Assembly: GCA_963728845.1 (NCBI GenBank)
Contig: CAVSLS010000026.1
Coordinates: forward strand, 186,001 to 250,000
Direction: 5' to 3'
Length of the DNA stretch: 64,000 nt
DNA from: Bog-473 sp963728845
Lineage (GTDB): Bacteria; Actinomycetota; Acidimicrobiia; Acidimicrobiales; RAAP-2
The stretch's first letter is position 1. Each line of letters opens with the position of its first letter. This document shows positions 31,242 through 38,469 of this stretch, in pieces. A model generated the notes under the pieces. It searched no databases, was not told the origin of the DNA, and worked only from the letters and a program-made list of their open reading frames with translations. Both the position numbers and the translations under genes were made by a program.

Positions 31242-32341
31242 TCACCGCAACTCCAACTCGCTGCGGCGGCGAGCGACCCGCTCGCTGAATGCGGTGTGGC
31301 TGATGATCTCGTAGGTATGCAGATGATGCCCGATCGCCCCGAGCGTGTCGTCGATCCCCTCGGTGCCGAGGAGGACGCCCATCGAGGCGAGGTAGCCGTT
31401 GAGGCCCGGGAGCAGCTTCTCGATCGACTTGGACCGCCGTGCGAGGCGCAGGCGCTCGAGGCCGATGGCCTGATGAGGAGCGTCGCCTGCTGGACCGAGC
31501 GCCATTGCGGAGCGAGGGGCCAGCGGCATCGGGTCCGGTCTTTCGTGGGGGAGCGGTAGGTCAGCCATTCGCCGGTGGCGTAGGCCCACAGATCGCCCGT
31601 GGCGGCGAGGACCTGGGCGGGAGTGTTGAGGTCGAACTCTTGGAGTCCCTGGCGACCGATCTCGAATTCGAGCCGATGGACGGGCGTTCCCGCCACGTAG
31701 CGCTCGCCCCAGACTTCGAACCACCAGCCGTTGTCCTTGGTCGCCATATCGGCGGTCTTGTCGTAAAGACGCGCCAGGAACGTCTTGGTCGTGCGGCTGC
31801 CGAACTCGAATCCGGTCAAGGTGCCGGCCACCTCGTAGGTGCGCCGGGCGTCGGCCCGGCAGACGAAACGGGAAGCGTCCGCGAGGGTGAGGTCCCAACC
31901 CTGCCAGTCGGCGAAGAGATCGACGCGGTTGACCCAGAAACGCAGTTGTCGCAGTTCTGGAGCCAGGATCTCCTGCAGTGTGGTCACCGCCGCCTCGGGG
32001 CCGACGGCGTGCAGGAACTCCGAGCGAGGTTGAACGCGCACGGTCGGGAGGTGGCGGCTGGTGGAGATGCCGATGCGGGCCGTGGCGTGCTCGAGGCAGA
32101 AGCGGTACTTGCCCCAGCCGTGCGGGGTGATGCCGAAGACGAGCTCGCCGAGCTCGAAGGGCGCCGGTCGCTTCGCCTCGCCGGCCCACGCTCGACAGTC
32201 CTCGAGGCGCTCCAGAAATCGTTTGGGTACCTCCGCCCGTCCGGACAGGTAGAGCGCGTCGACGCCGGACGCCAACTCGCGCAACGGCCCAACTGGCGAA
32301 TTTGCGACTAGGTGCTCAGAGGCCGACGTGGGGAGTGGCAC
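31242..32341 (-). pseudogene. Rep_trans-like replication initiator, one frameshift
   Basis: The long frame reads LRFWVNRVDLFADWQGWDL, TKTFLARLYDKTADM and VHRLEFEIGRQGLQEF, which resemble the replication initiation factor family (PF02486) of rolling-circle plasmids and integrative elements: the Arg-Val-Asp strand, the Tyr-Asp-Lys motif and the RLEFE strand. Near 31470-31495 the frame shifts; the C-terminus continues AIGLERLRLARRSKSIEKLL and ends RRRSELELR* at 31242. It lies 100 bases upstream of the recombinase gene on the same strand, as in small actinobacterial integrative elements. Family assignment is by motif memory, not by search. Confidence 0.55.
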
Positions 32342-32350
32342 GGCAAGCGA

Positions 32351-32812
32351 TCAGTGGAAGAAGCCGGGACGTCGGTCGGCGATACGGCGCTCGATGCCCG
32401 CGGCCCACTCGTTCTCGAGGTCGAGTCGGATCCAGGGGAACGAGTAGTCGTCGGGGTGCGCGCCGTAGCGAGCACGGAACCGTCGCACCTTGCGGAAGAT
32501 GGTGGCGCGGTGCCAGCCACCCTCTTCGAGCGCGGCGAACCCGCCGGCCATGTGCCAGGCCACCCAGAAGCCGATCAGCTCGGACTGCTCCATCGCGTCC
32601 TCCGCGATGTCGTCGCGTACGAAGTCGGGGTAGGCCTCCTTGTCGAGGGCCTGCATCGGGAAGGCTTCGGCCAGCACGTCTTCGTCGAGGGCGCCGTGGT
32701 AGGCGTGCCAACGGGCGGCGGCCTTGCCGGTTCCTTCAACGGTGTCGCTCTTGTCGGCCCGGAAATCTGGCTCGTCGGTCATGGCGCTCATCTTGTCGCA
32801 AGGGTGCGACAA
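32351..32812 (-). CDS. Hypothetical protein of the integrated element
   Basis: Up to 153 residues, acidic, no membrane segment or signal peptide. Met residues 1, 8 and 11 are all possible starts; MTDEPDFRADKSDT (Met11) reads most like a natural N-terminus. It has a tryptophan-rich middle (FWVAWHMAGGFAALEEGGWH) followed by ATIFRKVRRFRARYG, which could be a short helix-turn-helix-like pair. No family recognised. It sits 10 bases upstream of the Rep-like gene and is probably co-transcribed with it. Confidence 0.55.
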   Translation of the reverse strand: MSHPCDKMSAMTDEPDFRADKSDTVEGTGKAAARWHAYHGALDEDVLAEAFPMQALDKEAYPDFVRDDIAEDAMEQSELIGFWVAWHMAGGFAALEEGGWHRATIFRKVRRFRARYGAHPDDYSFPWIRLDLENEWAAGIERRIADRRPGFFH

Positions 32813-32851
32813 GACTCCGGGCGCTGATCATGGGACGGGGGAGGGGCAACC

Positions 32852-32878
32852 AGGCCGCCCTGGTCGGGCGGCCTTTTT
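32852..32878 (+). terminator. Rho-independent terminator
   Basis: A perfect 9-bp stem (aggccgccc / gggcggcct) with a 5-base loop is followed by a run of T to 32878. It works for plus-strand transcripts only. Every gene from 29711 to 32812 is on the minus strand, so there is no obvious plus-strand gene upstream for it except tRNA-Leu, 3.1 kb away. Confidence 0.8.
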
Positions 32879-33047
32879 CATTCTCCCCACGGGGGGTGAG
32901 CTCGGACCCGTCAAGGCGGCCCCTCCGGGCGGCTGCGCCGGCCTTGACTGGTCCTGGCCGATCCGCCCAGGAACTGAGCGGTTCTCCCGTCCACCTCGCA
33001 AGGGCGTTGAGGCGGGAGATGCGTCAACCCGGTGGCACACTGGAGGC

Positions 33048-33236
33048 ATGACTGAGAGCGCCGTCGAGCGGGAATCGTCGTCGCGAGAGGACGATGTGAC
33101 CAATACCGAGGAGGCCCTCGTTGCTCGCATTGCCGCTGATCGTCGGGCGGGTAAGGACACAACGAAGGATGTCGAAAAGCTTCTCCAATTGACGGGGGCG
33201 AAGAACCGAGCGGCTCTCGACAGACTCGCCAAGTAG
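33048..33236 (+). CDS. Putative antitoxin of a Doc-type pair
   Basis: A 62-residue acidic, helical protein (MTESAVERESSSREDDVTN, then EEALVARIAADRRAGK). No DNA-binding motif is certain. It ends 7 bases before the Doc-like toxin start, which is the standard antitoxin-toxin order, and the size is typical. GGAGG lies very close to the ATG, so translation start is slightly uncertain. Function is inferred from position only. Confidence 0.55.
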   Translation: MTESAVERESSSREDDVTNTEEALVARIAADRRAGKDTTKDVEKLLQLTGAKNRAALDRLAK

Positions 33237-33243
33237 TCCCGCC

Positions 33244-33675
33244 GTGGCGGAAGCCGGCGGAGGCGAGGTCGCATACCTCACAGAAGCTGATTTCCATCTG
33301 GCGCTGGCCGAGGCGCTCGGAGTAGATCTCGACACCGCCCGTTCGGTCACGAATGAGACCTTGGCGGGCTCAGCCTTGGCGGCTCCGGCGGCCGGCTTCG
33401 GCGATTTCGAGAAATACCCGGACTTCCCCATGAAGGTCGCAGTGCTCATCCAGGCCATCGCCCAGAACCACGCTCTTCCCGACGGGAACAAGCGAACGGC
33501 GCTGCTGTGCGGCATCCTCTTCGCCGCCATCAACGGCTACCGCTGGGAGCCACCTCGGGGCGACCACCCTGACGGTGCGGAGACGGCCGAAGTCGTGGAG
33601 GCGGTTGCAGCGGGAGAGGTCCCGCTCGACCAGTTGGCCTCCTGGGTTTCCGACCGGCTTCTTTCTGCTTCCTGA
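33244..33675 (+). CDS. Doc/Fic-fold toxin
   Basis: 143 residues with GTG start. The Fic/Doc core motif reads HALPDGNKRTALLCG (His76 to Arg84 in H-x-L-P-D-G-N-K-R), matching the Doc version H-x-F-x-x-(A/G)-N-K-R, in which the catalytic loop phosphorylates EF-Tu instead of AMPylating. Upstream YLTEADFHLALAEALG matches the usual N-terminal helix of death-on-curing proteins. It is preceded by the small putative antitoxin, consistent with a stabilisation module of the adjacent mobile element. Confidence 0.8.
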   Translation: MAEAGGGEVAYLTEADFHLALAEALGVDLDTARSVTNETLAGSALAAPAAGFGDFEKYPDFPMKVAVLIQAIAQNHALPDGNKRTALLCGILFAAINGYRWEPPRGDHPDGAETAEVVEAVAAGEVPLDQLASWVSDRLLSAS

Positions 33676-33694
33676 GCTTGCGGATTCGGCGACA

Positions 33695-33979
33695 ATGGAG
33701 CCATGGCCTTCCAAGACCAAGCGGCTGAACCTGCGACTGACCCGGCAACAGGATGCCCTCCTGCGCTCGGCGGCCGGGGCTCGAGGCGAGTCCGCGCATG
33801 ACTTCGTCCTGCGCCATGCGGTGGAGGCCGCCGAGATGGAGCTCGCCGACCGGCGCGTCTTCGTCATCGACGACGCCGCGTGGACCCAGCTGCTTGGCCT
33901 TCTCTCGACGCCGCCGGCGCTTCCGGAGGCACTGGACAAGCTGCTTTCGAATCCTTCGGTCCTCGAGCGCTCCGCTTAG
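33695..33979 (+). CDS. DUF1778 (TacA-type) antitoxin
   Basis: 94 residues from ATG at 33695. The N-terminus KTKRLNLRLTRQQDALLRSA is a ribbon-helix-helix, followed by GESAHDFVLRHAVEAAE, the typical DUF1778 pattern. C-terminal LLSTPPALPEALDKLLS is the toxin-binding tail. TacA antitoxins neutralise GNAT acetyltransferase toxins that acetylate aminoacyl-tRNA. Directly downstream only a short frameshifted stub of such a toxin remains. Confidence 0.8.
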   Translation: MEPWPSKTKRLNLRLTRQQDALLRSAAGARGESAHDFVLRHAVEAAEMELADRRVFVIDDAAWTQLLGLLSTPPALPEALDKLLSNPSVLERSA

Positions 33980-33983
33980 TTGC

Positions 33984-34084
33984 CTTCGCCGGTACGGGGT
34001 TACTGGCCGGCGAGCATGTCGTCGAAGGGATCCAACTGCGGACTGGCGCATCTCAATGAGCTACTTAACCGTGACGTGCGTTAG
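33984..34084 (+). pseudogene. Remnant of TacT-like GNAT toxin
   Basis: In one frame the sequence reads GLLAGEHVVEGIQL and, after a frame change near 34035, the next reads NCGLAHLNELLNRDVR and stops at 34084. Together these resemble the N-terminus of TacT toxins (P-x-P-L-x-x-x-H-x-x-x-x-F-x-C-G-x-x-x-L-N-x-W-L). Everything after about 35 residues, including the acetyl-CoA site, is absent. Composition drops in GC just after this point. Confidence 0.5.
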
Positions 34085-34178
34085 CGGGCAGCGAGCACAC
34101 TGCCAGATTTGACCAGAAAATAGTGACCCCAGGCCAGCAATGTACTGGGGCATTGATGACTACTCGATAACGGTTCGT

Positions 34179-35591
34179 TCACGCAGCCACCGCGAACAGC
34201 TTCCAGCTTCCAGGGACGCCCTTCAGCTCGTGCTCGCCCCGCTCGGTGAACTCGATCCCAGAGCCGACAACGAGGTCCTTCACCGTCCCGGAGACCAATA
34301 CTTCCCCGGCCGTCGCCATCGAACCGACCCGAGAGGCGATATGGATGGCCAGTCCACTGAGATCGTTGCCCCGGACTTGGCACTCGCCGGTGTGCAACCC
34401 AGCTCTGATTTCGACGCCGAGGCTGTGGGTTGCCTCGATGATTTCAGCTGCGCATCGAATGCCACGAGCAGGTCCGTCGAAGCTGGCCAAGAAACCGTCT
34501 CCGGTGGTCTTGATCTCTTGTCCACGGAATCGCACGAGTTGATCGCGGACAAGCCGGTCATGAGAGTCGAGCAACGATCGCCAGCGTCGATCACCGAGCT
34601 CAGCTGCTTTGCGTGTCGAGTCCACGATGTCAGTGAAGAGGGCTGTGGTGAGGATGCTCTCAATCTCGACCCGCGGGCGTTCCCCCGTGATGAACTCGGC
34701 AATGGCCTCAAGGTCCTCGATGGGTGGAGCCGAGAGCCCACCAACATCGGTGCCTTGAACTTCGAGAAACGACGCCCCCTCGATGTGGTCGGCCAAGTAC
34801 CGGCTGAGCTCGACTGGCACTATGAGATTGCCGCTGGTGTGCGTGACGAGAGTCGGCACTTGGATGAGTGGAAGCGCCTGACGCACATCGAGGTTTCGCA
34901 GGATGTAGTCGTACTGAGCGGCAGCCGCACGGGGGGTGGCCGACGCTCGTGCGACCCGTGCCGACCGTTGAGCGATTGGGTCGTCAACGGACAGACTGGG
35001 GTTGCCGAACACGGTGAGCTGAGTGGTGCCCCACGACGTAGCCACAAGTTCGATGAGCGCGTCAACAGCGTTCGGTTCCACGCCGATCGGGTAGTCGTCT
35101 GCTCGTACGTAGCGGGCGGCTGTATTGGACAGTACGAGCGCCTTTACTCGTTCGGGATGGAGTGCGGCGTACAAGATGGCAAACGGTCCAGCGTCGAGGT
35201 CGGCGCCTAGGACAGCCTCGGTGGATCCGACGGCATCGAGGACGGCTCCGATGTCCTCCGCCCACTCTTCCCAGGTAGGCATCTCGTGGCGTAGCCCGCC
35301 TGACGCTCCGGTACCTCTGCGGTCGAAGAAGATCGGGCGGCAAAACGAAGCCAGATGCCGGTAGAACGCAGCGACGCCGGGCAGGTCCCAGGCGAGGTCG
35401 AGGTGGCTGCCCAATCCGTAGCAATAGAGGTAGTCGGGGGACCCCTCACCGAACACCTGGTAGGCGATGTCGGCCTCACCGACGCGCACGTACCTTGTCT
35501 CAGGGGGATCAGCTCCGACGTGCACGCTTAAAGTCTGCCGGGTGGCAGACGCCCTTGCCCGACCGAGGCACAGAAGCGCAAAACAGCCCAC
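34179..35591 (-). CDS. Alpha/beta-hydrolase fused to class III adenylate/guanylate cyclase
   Basis: 470 residues. Residues 30-300 are an alpha/beta-hydrolase fold (YGLGSHLDLAWDLPG, FFDRRGTGASG). The nucleophile elbow reads GADLDAG at 129-135 and has no serine, so hydrolysis is doubtful. Residues 315-440 are a class III cyclase domain: metal ligands Asp321 (FTDIVDST) and Asp365 (TTGDGF), substrate Lys361, and Arg421; the usual transition-state Asn is His417 (LAIHIASRV). This fusion is common in Actinobacteria. It would make cyclic nucleotides, possibly sensing a ligand in the hydrolase pocket. The ATG at 35591 is used; a later start near the GTG before HVGADPPETR is possible. Confidence 0.85.
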   Translation of the reverse strand: MGCFALLCLGRARASATRQTLSVHVGADPPETRYVRVGEADIAYQVFGEGSPDYLYCYGLGSHLDLAWDLPGVAAFYRHLASFCRPIFFDRRGTGASGGLRHEMPTWEEWAEDIGAVLDAVGSTEAVLGADLDAGPFAILYAALHPERVKALVLSNTAARYVRADDYPIGVEPNAVDALIELVATSWGTTQLTVFGNPSLSVDDPIAQRSARVARASATPRAAAAQYDYILRNLDVRQALPLIQVPTLVTHTSGNLIVPVELSRYLADHIEGASFLEVQGTDVGGLSAPPIEDLEAIAEFITGERPRVEIESILTTALFTDIVDSTRKAAELGDRRWRSLLDSHDRLVRDQLVRFRGQEIKTTGDGFLASFDGPARGIRCAAEIIEATHSLGVEIRAGLHTGECQVRGNDLSGLAIHIASRVGSMATAGEVLVSGTVKDLVVGSGIEFTERGEHELKGVPGSWKLFAVAA

Positions 35592-35757
35592 CCATTTGTT
35601 TGATTGAGGTTGGAATCACAGCGATCGACATCACCTAACCACCGGGCTGGCTGGATTCGTGCCTCAGTCCCGATGCGTACGGGGTCACCCTCCAGGTTTC
35701 AAATTGGTAACCACGGGCTGACCTGGGCGAAGCGGCGATTCGCAATGCTTCCTGGCC

Positions 35758-36020
35758 TCAATCCTGTGCCGGCAAGCCCGTGTAACTGGGAGCGAGAGCT
35801 TGAGAGGGTGTGAGCCCGAAACCGATGTTGGGGCCGTAGACATCCATGGCGAGTGCCTGGAACATCCGAGTGGGCGTGACGGCATTGGGTTGGTTGGTGG
35901 ATACGACCTCGATGGTCGTGTGGCGGGAGGGCGAGTACATGGTGATCGATTCGTAGCCAGGGAAACTGCCTTCTTTGCGGAGTTTGGAGCCGAATCGCCG
36001 GGATTCCTTACTTGCATACA
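35758..36020 (-). pseudogene. C-terminal fragment of a beta-lactamase-family serine hydrolase
   Basis: About 85 residues reading KEGSFPGYESITMYSPSR, then HTTIEVVSTNQPNAVTP and PNIGFGLT, which match the C-terminal strand region (H-x-G-x-x-P-G-Y) of class C beta-lactamase/D-Ala-D-Ala carboxypeptidase relatives. The catalytic SxxK and YxN parts are missing, so it is a fragment. Upstream at 36088-36099 is a 12-base motif shared with the marR-cupin promoter region. Confidence 0.65.
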
Positions 36021-36087
36021 TTGTCTCGCCTACTTCCTGGTCGTGATGGAGCACGGGTGGATCTCGTCAGGGAACCTGACTAAATAT

Positions 36088-36099
36088 AGTAAGGTAACC
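36088..36099. promoter_or_regulatory. Candidate MarR-type operator half, copy 1
   Basis: agtaaggtaacc here matches agtaaggcaacc at 37077-37088 in 11 of 12 bases, and both lie within about 20 bases of a gtcag/ctgac pair. This copy is upstream of the serine-hydrolase remnant, the other in the marR-cupin gap. Confidence 0.35.
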
Positions 36100-36577
36100 G
36101 TTCGATCGTGTCAACTGCGAAAGCACAGCAAAAGTGCACCCAACTGCGGCGGGGACATTGCGGGCCACAGACGGCAGAGTCAAACGCGCGGGATGCAATC
36201 CCAAGCTGGGTCAAGCGAATCGCGCCTCGCATAGTCACTCTTCGGCGCCAAGAAATCGCGTGTTACACGTCGGGCGACACGGAGCGAGACGTTAGGGGCC
36301 TCTCTTCGAGATCCTTGACCCGGACAGCCAGCCACCTGACAGCCAGCAGCTCGTCACAGGCCTCACGCTGAACACACTCGAGTAGCGAAACGGCATGTTC
36401 ACCTCTTGGTGGGACACGGCCAAGGGTCCACTCTTGGAGTCAGGGTCAGCCCGGCGAGTCCCGATTCGTCGTCGAGGGTTCGCGACACCGAGACGTGGCC
36501 GTGGGCGATCGTGAGGCTTCGGCAGTGCTGCGAACGCGGTGGGTCGGCAGCAACGAGCCAGAGTCCGAAGTCTCGGC
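36100..36577. other. Intergenic stretch, no gene recognised
   Basis: ORFs of 60-100 codons in both strands show no recognisable motif and overlap one another. The composition is mixed and lower in GC than the first 28 kb. I see no repeat, RNA or terminator here. Confidence 0.5.
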
Positions 36578-37051
36578 TCACCGCTGCTGGGTCGTCTCGT
36601 TCAGTTCGCTTTCACTGAAGGCCTCGGCCAACTCCTCGAGGGCTTCGCGCACATCCGCGAATCGGCGCGATCCGAGTATCTCGGCGATCCGCACTTCGGC
36701 CGCCCGGGATTCGCGTGTGACTGTTTTCTCAAGTCGCCGCCCTTTGGGGGTGAGGTGCACGACGCGGGCCCGCCTGTCCACAAGATCGGGTTCACGGACC
36801 AGGTAGCCGTGCTGTTCGAGATGAACCAATAGGTCGTTGACCGACTGCTTGGTAATGCCCATCTGGTCGGCGAGCTCCGTTGGCCGCTGCCCATTGAGGC
36901 CTGGATAGCGAAACAATCCGACGTGGGCGGGTGTCACGTCGTCATAGCCGGCCGCGATCACTCCCGAGGAGATCCGGTCACGGACCCACTGCCAGCAGAC
37001 TCGCATCAGGGCTCCCACGTAGGGGATGCCATCGAGGGGATCGCTTGACAC
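36578..37051 (-). CDS. MarR-family transcriptional regulator
   Basis: 157 residues with GTG start. The winged helix reads ELADQMGITKQSVNDLLVHL (recognition helix) and then EPDLVDRRARVVHLTPKGRR, the DxRxRxVxLTxKG wing typical of MarR. Dimer helices flank it. It is divergent from a cupin gene; its start codon overlaps the -35 box of the cupin promoter, so binding near its own start would control both. Ligand unknown. Confidence 0.92.
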   Translation of the reverse strand: MSSDPLDGIPYVGALMRVCWQWVRDRISSGVIAAGYDDVTPAHVGLFRYPGLNGQRPTELADQMGITKQSVNDLLVHLEQHGYLVREPDLVDRRARVVHLTPKGRRLEKTVTRESRAAEVRIAEILGSRRFADVREALEELAEAFSESELNETTQQR

Positions 37052-37073
37052 AATAGTCAGCCTACCATACGAT
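37045..37073 (+). promoter_or_regulatory. Near-consensus vegetative promoter of the cupin-VOC pair
   Basis: TTGACA at 37045-37050, a 17-base spacer, and TACGAT at 37068-37073. Spacing and hexamers fit a sigma-A-type promoter, with a start expected near 37080 and the cupin Shine-Dalgarno 40 bases further on. The -35 box overlaps the divergent marR start codon. Confidence 0.75.
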
Positions 37074-37076
37074 AAG

Positions 37077-37088
37077 AGTAAGGCAACC
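37077..37088. promoter_or_regulatory. Candidate MarR-type operator half, copy 2
   Basis: agtaaggcaacc sits across the expected transcription start of the cupin promoter, a position suited to repression. An imperfect inverted partner, gcctac, lies at 37060-37065 (gcctac ... gtaaggc). See copy 1 at 36088. Confidence 0.4.
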
Positions 37089-37132
37089 TGACCAGATGAT
37101 CATGGCGATCATCAGACCCAAGGAGGTTCGAA

Positions 37133-37645
37133 ATGAGCGCAGCGGTCGTTGACTCTCCCGACAGTGAGCACGCCCAAGCCTGGTGGTTCCTCGACACCTT
37201 GGTCGTCGAGCATCGCTGCGCGCCGGGCATGGACACCATCGTGCTCGAGATGACCTTGCCGGTCGGTTCGGCGCCCCCGCTGCACGTCCACGACGACCTC
37301 GACGACACCTGGTACATCCTCGAGGGCCAGATGGTCGTGCGCTGTGGCGACGATGAGCTCGTCGTCGGGGCCGGGCACTGGGTCTCCATGCCGCGTGGCG
37401 TACCGCACGCGTTCCGAGTGGTCGGTGACCGCGAGGCGCGGATCCTGCTCGTGCACGATAACACCAGCTTCCGTGATCTCGTCCGCGATCTCAGCGTGCC
37501 GGCGACCGCGCGTGCCGTTCCGAGCGAGCCGACATTCCCTCCAATGGACGAGCTGGCGCGTATCGCCACCTCTCATGACCTCAAACCAATCGGGCCACCC
37601 ATGAGCCCCGAAGACAGCGATTCCATCTTGGCGGGCGCAAACTGA
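37133..37645 (+). CDS. Cupin-domain protein
   Basis: 170 residues with an ideal AAGGAGG six bases before the ATG. Cupin motif 1 is PLHVHDDLDDTWYILEGQ (His, His, Asp/Glu-type ligands) and motif 2 is MPRGVPHAFRV. The C-terminal 50 residues are not cupin. Single-domain cupins of this kind bind a metal and may be dioxygenases, isomerases or sensors; the reaction cannot be named. It is followed by a VOC protein and controlled by the divergent MarR gene, suggesting response to an aromatic or similar compound. Confidence 0.85.
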   Translation: MSAAVVDSPDSEHAQAWWFLDTLVVEHRCAPGMDTIVLEMTLPVGSAPPLHVHDDLDDTWYILEGQMVVRCGDDELVVGAGHWVSMPRGVPHAFRVVGDREARILLVHDNTSFRDLVRDLSVPATARAVPSEPTFPPMDELARIATSHDLKPIGPPMSPEDSDSILAGAN

Positions 37646-37681
37646 TCGGCGTTCGTAACGAAAGGAAGTCACCATGCACAC

Positions 37682-38086
37682 GTGCAGGCTCTCGGCCACG
37701 TTGTGCTCAAAGTCCGGGACCTGGAGCGGTCCGAGGTCTTCTACGTGGACGCGTTGGGCCTGCGAGTCATCTCGCGGATCCCGGACCCGCCTATGACATT
37801 CTTCAGATGTGCGACCTCGGAAAACCACCACGGCTTCGCCCTGATGGAGCTGAGTCCAGATGCAGCATCAGCACCAGACCAGAACGCCATCGGTCTGGCG
37901 CATGTGGCCTTCAAGATCGGTCGTTCGGCCGAGGAGCTCCGCCGGGCGCGAACCGTGCTCGATGCCGCAGGGACACCATTCCTCTACGAGGCCGACCGGG
38001 CCTTTACGAAGAGCGTGCACGTCCTCGATCCAGACGGGAACGAGATCGAGTTCTACATCGAGACCCTTGGACTCTCGGGAGGCTGA
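37682..38086 (+). CDS. VOC-superfamily (glyoxalase/dioxygenase) protein
   Basis: 134 residues with the two-module VOC fold: LGHVVLKVRDLERSEVFYVD with the first His ligand, AIGLAHVAFKIG with the second, and VLDPDGNEIEFYIE with the Glu ligand. It could be an extradiol dioxygenase or glyoxalase-like enzyme. The frame opens with GTG at 37682, but AAAGGA is spaced for the ATG at 37674, which is out of frame by one base; a one-base loss after the ATG may have occurred. It is 36 bases downstream of the cupin gene. Confidence 0.85.
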   Translation: MQALGHVVLKVRDLERSEVFYVDALGLRVISRIPDPPMTFFRCATSENHHGFALMELSPDAASAPDQNAIGLAHVAFKIGRSAEELRRARTVLDAAGTPFLYEADRAFTKSVHVLDPDGNEIEFYIETLGLSGG

Positions 38087-38469
38087 GCCGACCACACTGG
38101 TTCACCTGATCCAGGCCAGCTTGATGGTTACTGCCTGGGGTGCCACTCCTGGCAGCGAGATCTGTCTCAGCTGGGCCTCGTCCCTGATGCGATCCCGGAA
38201 GCATTTCCAGAGTGATAGACCGCACCGAGCCGGTGAAGAGGGACGCGAGCGAGGGTCGCATGGGACCGACCGTTCTCCGTCGTGCTTGCTTCCATCGCCT
38301 CCGCCACGCTGCTGGTTGGACTCGGGTAGCCCATAAGTGCCTGGCGCATGCAACTGTGGCAAGCGCGCATCGAGAATTTCGATGCTGTTTGAGGGTGCTG
38401 TGTTACAGGGGCCGCACCCTCCAAGACCTATCGTTGCTGGTCCCAGGGCTGAATTCGCCAGTCGGAATT
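38087..38469. other. Junction between actinobacterial-like and alphaproteobacterial-like DNA
   Basis: No gene is recognised in either strand. The last clearly actinobacterial gene ends at 38086 and NhaA similarity begins at about 38476. Two GAATTC sites 8 bases apart lie at 38451-38456 and 38465-38470, right at the onset of NhaA similarity. Confidence 0.6.

Noticed and set aside
29730..34100. Second copy of the tRNA-Leu 3' end as attR
   Set aside because: No convincing copy of the T-arm and acceptor sequence was found by eye; only the short upstream-type repeats reported as a finding.
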